A stretch of 5,379 bases of DNA from Chloroflexota bacterium (lineage in GTDB: Bacteria > Chloroflexota > Dehalococcoidia > SM23-28-2 > RBG-16-64-32). The stretch is taken from contig JADFKX010000139.1 of assembly GCA_022564695.1 (NCBI GenBank), positions 1 to 5,379 on the forward strand. Reading direction: 5' to 3'. Made by a program: the position numbers and the translations under genes. This document shows, in pieces, positions 4,415-5,379 of this stretch (the stretch's first letter is position 1; each line of letters begins with the position of its first letter). The notes beneath the pieces were generated by a model. The model had not been told where the DNA came from, did no database searches, and saw only the letters and a program-made list of their open reading frames with translations.

Positions 4415-5379
4415 ATGGCCGACGCGCCATCCATGGACGTTTTCGTCTCCCTGTGCAAGCGCAGGGGGTTCGTTTTTCAGAGCAGTGAGATCTACGGCGG
4501 CATCGGTGGCTTCTGGGACTACGGGCCTCTGGGCGTAGAGCTTAAGAACAACATTAAGCAGGCCTGGTGGCGTGCGACCGTCCAGGAGCGCGACGATGTC
4601 GTCGGCCTGGACGCCTCCATCATCATGAACCCGCGCGTCTGGCAGGCCAGCGGCCACGTCGACACCTTCGCCGACCCGATGGTCGACTGCAAGTCCTGCA
4701 AGCGTCGCTTCCGCGCCGACGATCTGGTCGAGCAGAAGCACGAGGCGGAGAGCGTCCAGGGGCAAGCCGTGGACGTCGCCGGCGTGCCCTGCCCTGATTG
4801 CGGCGGCGAACTCACCGAGCCGCGCATGTTCAACCTGATGTTCAAGACGTACGTTGGGCCAGTGGAGGACAGCGCCTCCGTCGCCTACCTACGGCCGGAG
4901 ACCGCCCAGGGCATCTTCGTCAACTTCGATAACGTCCTCACCACCTCCCGTCGCAAGCTCCCCTTCGGCATCGCCCAGATCGGCAAGGCGTTCCGCAACG
5001 AGATCACCCCCGGCAACTTCATCTTCCGCGACCGCGAGTTCGAGCAGATGGAGATCGAGTACTTCGTCCTGCCCGGCACCGACGAGGAGTGGCATGAGCG
5101 CTGGATACAGGAGCGGTTCAACTGGTGGACCGGCCTCGGCGTCCGCAAGGAGAAGCTGCGCATCCGCGAGCACACCAAGGACGAGCTCTCGCACTACGCC
5201 AAGCGCACGGTGGATATCGAGTTCGACTTCCCCTTCGCCGGCTTCGCCGAGATCGAGGGGATCGCCAACCGCACCGACTTCGATCTCGGCCGCCACGCAG
5301 AGTCCGCCGGCCGCGAGCTCAAGTACTTCGACGAGGAGTCCGGCCAGCACATCGTGCCCTACGTGATCGAGCCGTCTAT
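4415..5379 (+). CDS. glyQS: Glycyl-tRNA synthetase, alpha2 (single-chain) type, 3' end beyond window
   Basis: This cytoplasmic class II synthetase attaches glycine to tRNA-Gly and releases PPi from ATP. The first 321 codons are present without a stop; complete enzymes of this type are usually about 450-600 aa. The N-terminus has the typical CKRRGFVFQSSEIYGGIGGF (14-33) and DYGPLGVELKNN (35-46). Class II motif 1 covers the region up to MNPRVWQASGH (71-81). A zinc-ribbon insertion has CKSC (92-95) and CPDC (126-129). RPETAQG is at 160-166, motif 2 is FRNEITPGNFIFRDREFEQ (193-211), and EIEGIANRTDFDL (279-291) is the glycine-site region. Motif 3 and the anticodon-binding domain lie beyond the edge. 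It is not the alpha2-beta2 GlyQ/GlyS type. It is transcribed divergently from the ytxH-like/darA operon from a short shared region. Confidence 0.97.
   Translation, partial: MADAPSMDVFVSLCKRRGFVFQSSEIYGGIGGFWDYGPLGVELKNNIKQAWWRATVQERDDVVGLDASIIMNPRVWQASGHVDTFADPMVDCKSCKRRFRADDLVEQKHEAESVQGQAVDVAGVPCPDCGGELTEPRMFNLMFKTYVGPVEDSASVAYLRPETAQGIFVNFDNVLTTSRRKLPFGIAQIGKAFRNEITPGNFIFRDREFEQMEIEYFVLPGTDEEWHERWIQERFNWWTGLGVRKEKLRIREHTKDELSHYAKRTVDIEFDFPFAGFAEIEGIANRTDFDLGRHAESAGRELKYFDEESGQHIVPYVIEPS

Noticed and set aside
4307..5350. Long open frames on the minus strand and in another plus frame (4854-5366)
   Set aside because: They overlap the glycyl-tRNA synthetase gene, which has continuous family motifs in its own frame. 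The plus-frame product is Ser/Pro/Thr/Arg-rich low-complexity sequence.

Overview
This is a bacterial chromosomal segment, fairly rich in G+C, with short gaps between genes and no sign of mobile DNA, CRISPR or phage. Every gene is housekeeping or metabolic. The combination of an alpha2-type glycyl-tRNA synthetase, a K+-dependent membrane pyrophosphatase and a DarA/PstA-type cyclic-di-AMP receptor fits a Gram-positive-like or Chloroflexota-type lineage. The taxon is an inference with low confidence, because nothing in the window is diagnostic.

Layout. The window opens inside a tRNA-Glu(UUC) gene that lacks only the first six acceptor bases. After 37 nt comes a crotonase-superfamily gene of the MenB/BadI branch, in which two residues normally needed for catalysis in that branch are replaced. 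A 127-nt gap then holds a probable sigma70-type promoter with a palindrome across its -35 box, and a 12-codon in-frame mini-ORF that ends 3 nt before the next start. Next are hppA (ion-pumping pyrophosphatase, 692 aa, K+-dependent signature) and, 5 nt later, a cytoplasmic transglutaminase-like protein that is probably translationally coupled to it.

On the opposite strand, converging with no base between the two stop codons, lies a two-gene operon. It encodes a 47-aa YtxH-type membrane peptide followed by a PII-like c-di-AMP receptor. The two reading frames are in phase and separated only by a TAG and three sense codons. A compact divergent promoter region, with two -35 boxes 11 nt apart, drives this operon leftward and glycyl-tRNA synthetase rightward. 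The synthetase gene runs off the window after 321 codons and its leader is too short for a T-box.

How the genes may work together. The pyrophosphatase removes PPi made by reactions such as aminoacylation and conserves the energy as an ion gradient. If K+-dependent, it is sensitive to K+, and c-di-AMP is a well-known regulator of K+ homeostasis. A link between hppA and the c-di-AMP receptor next door is therefore conceivable, but it rests on proximity alone. The least ordinary features are the in-phase YtxH/DarA pair, the mini-ORF ahead of hppA, and the altered active site of the MenB/BadI-like enzyme.
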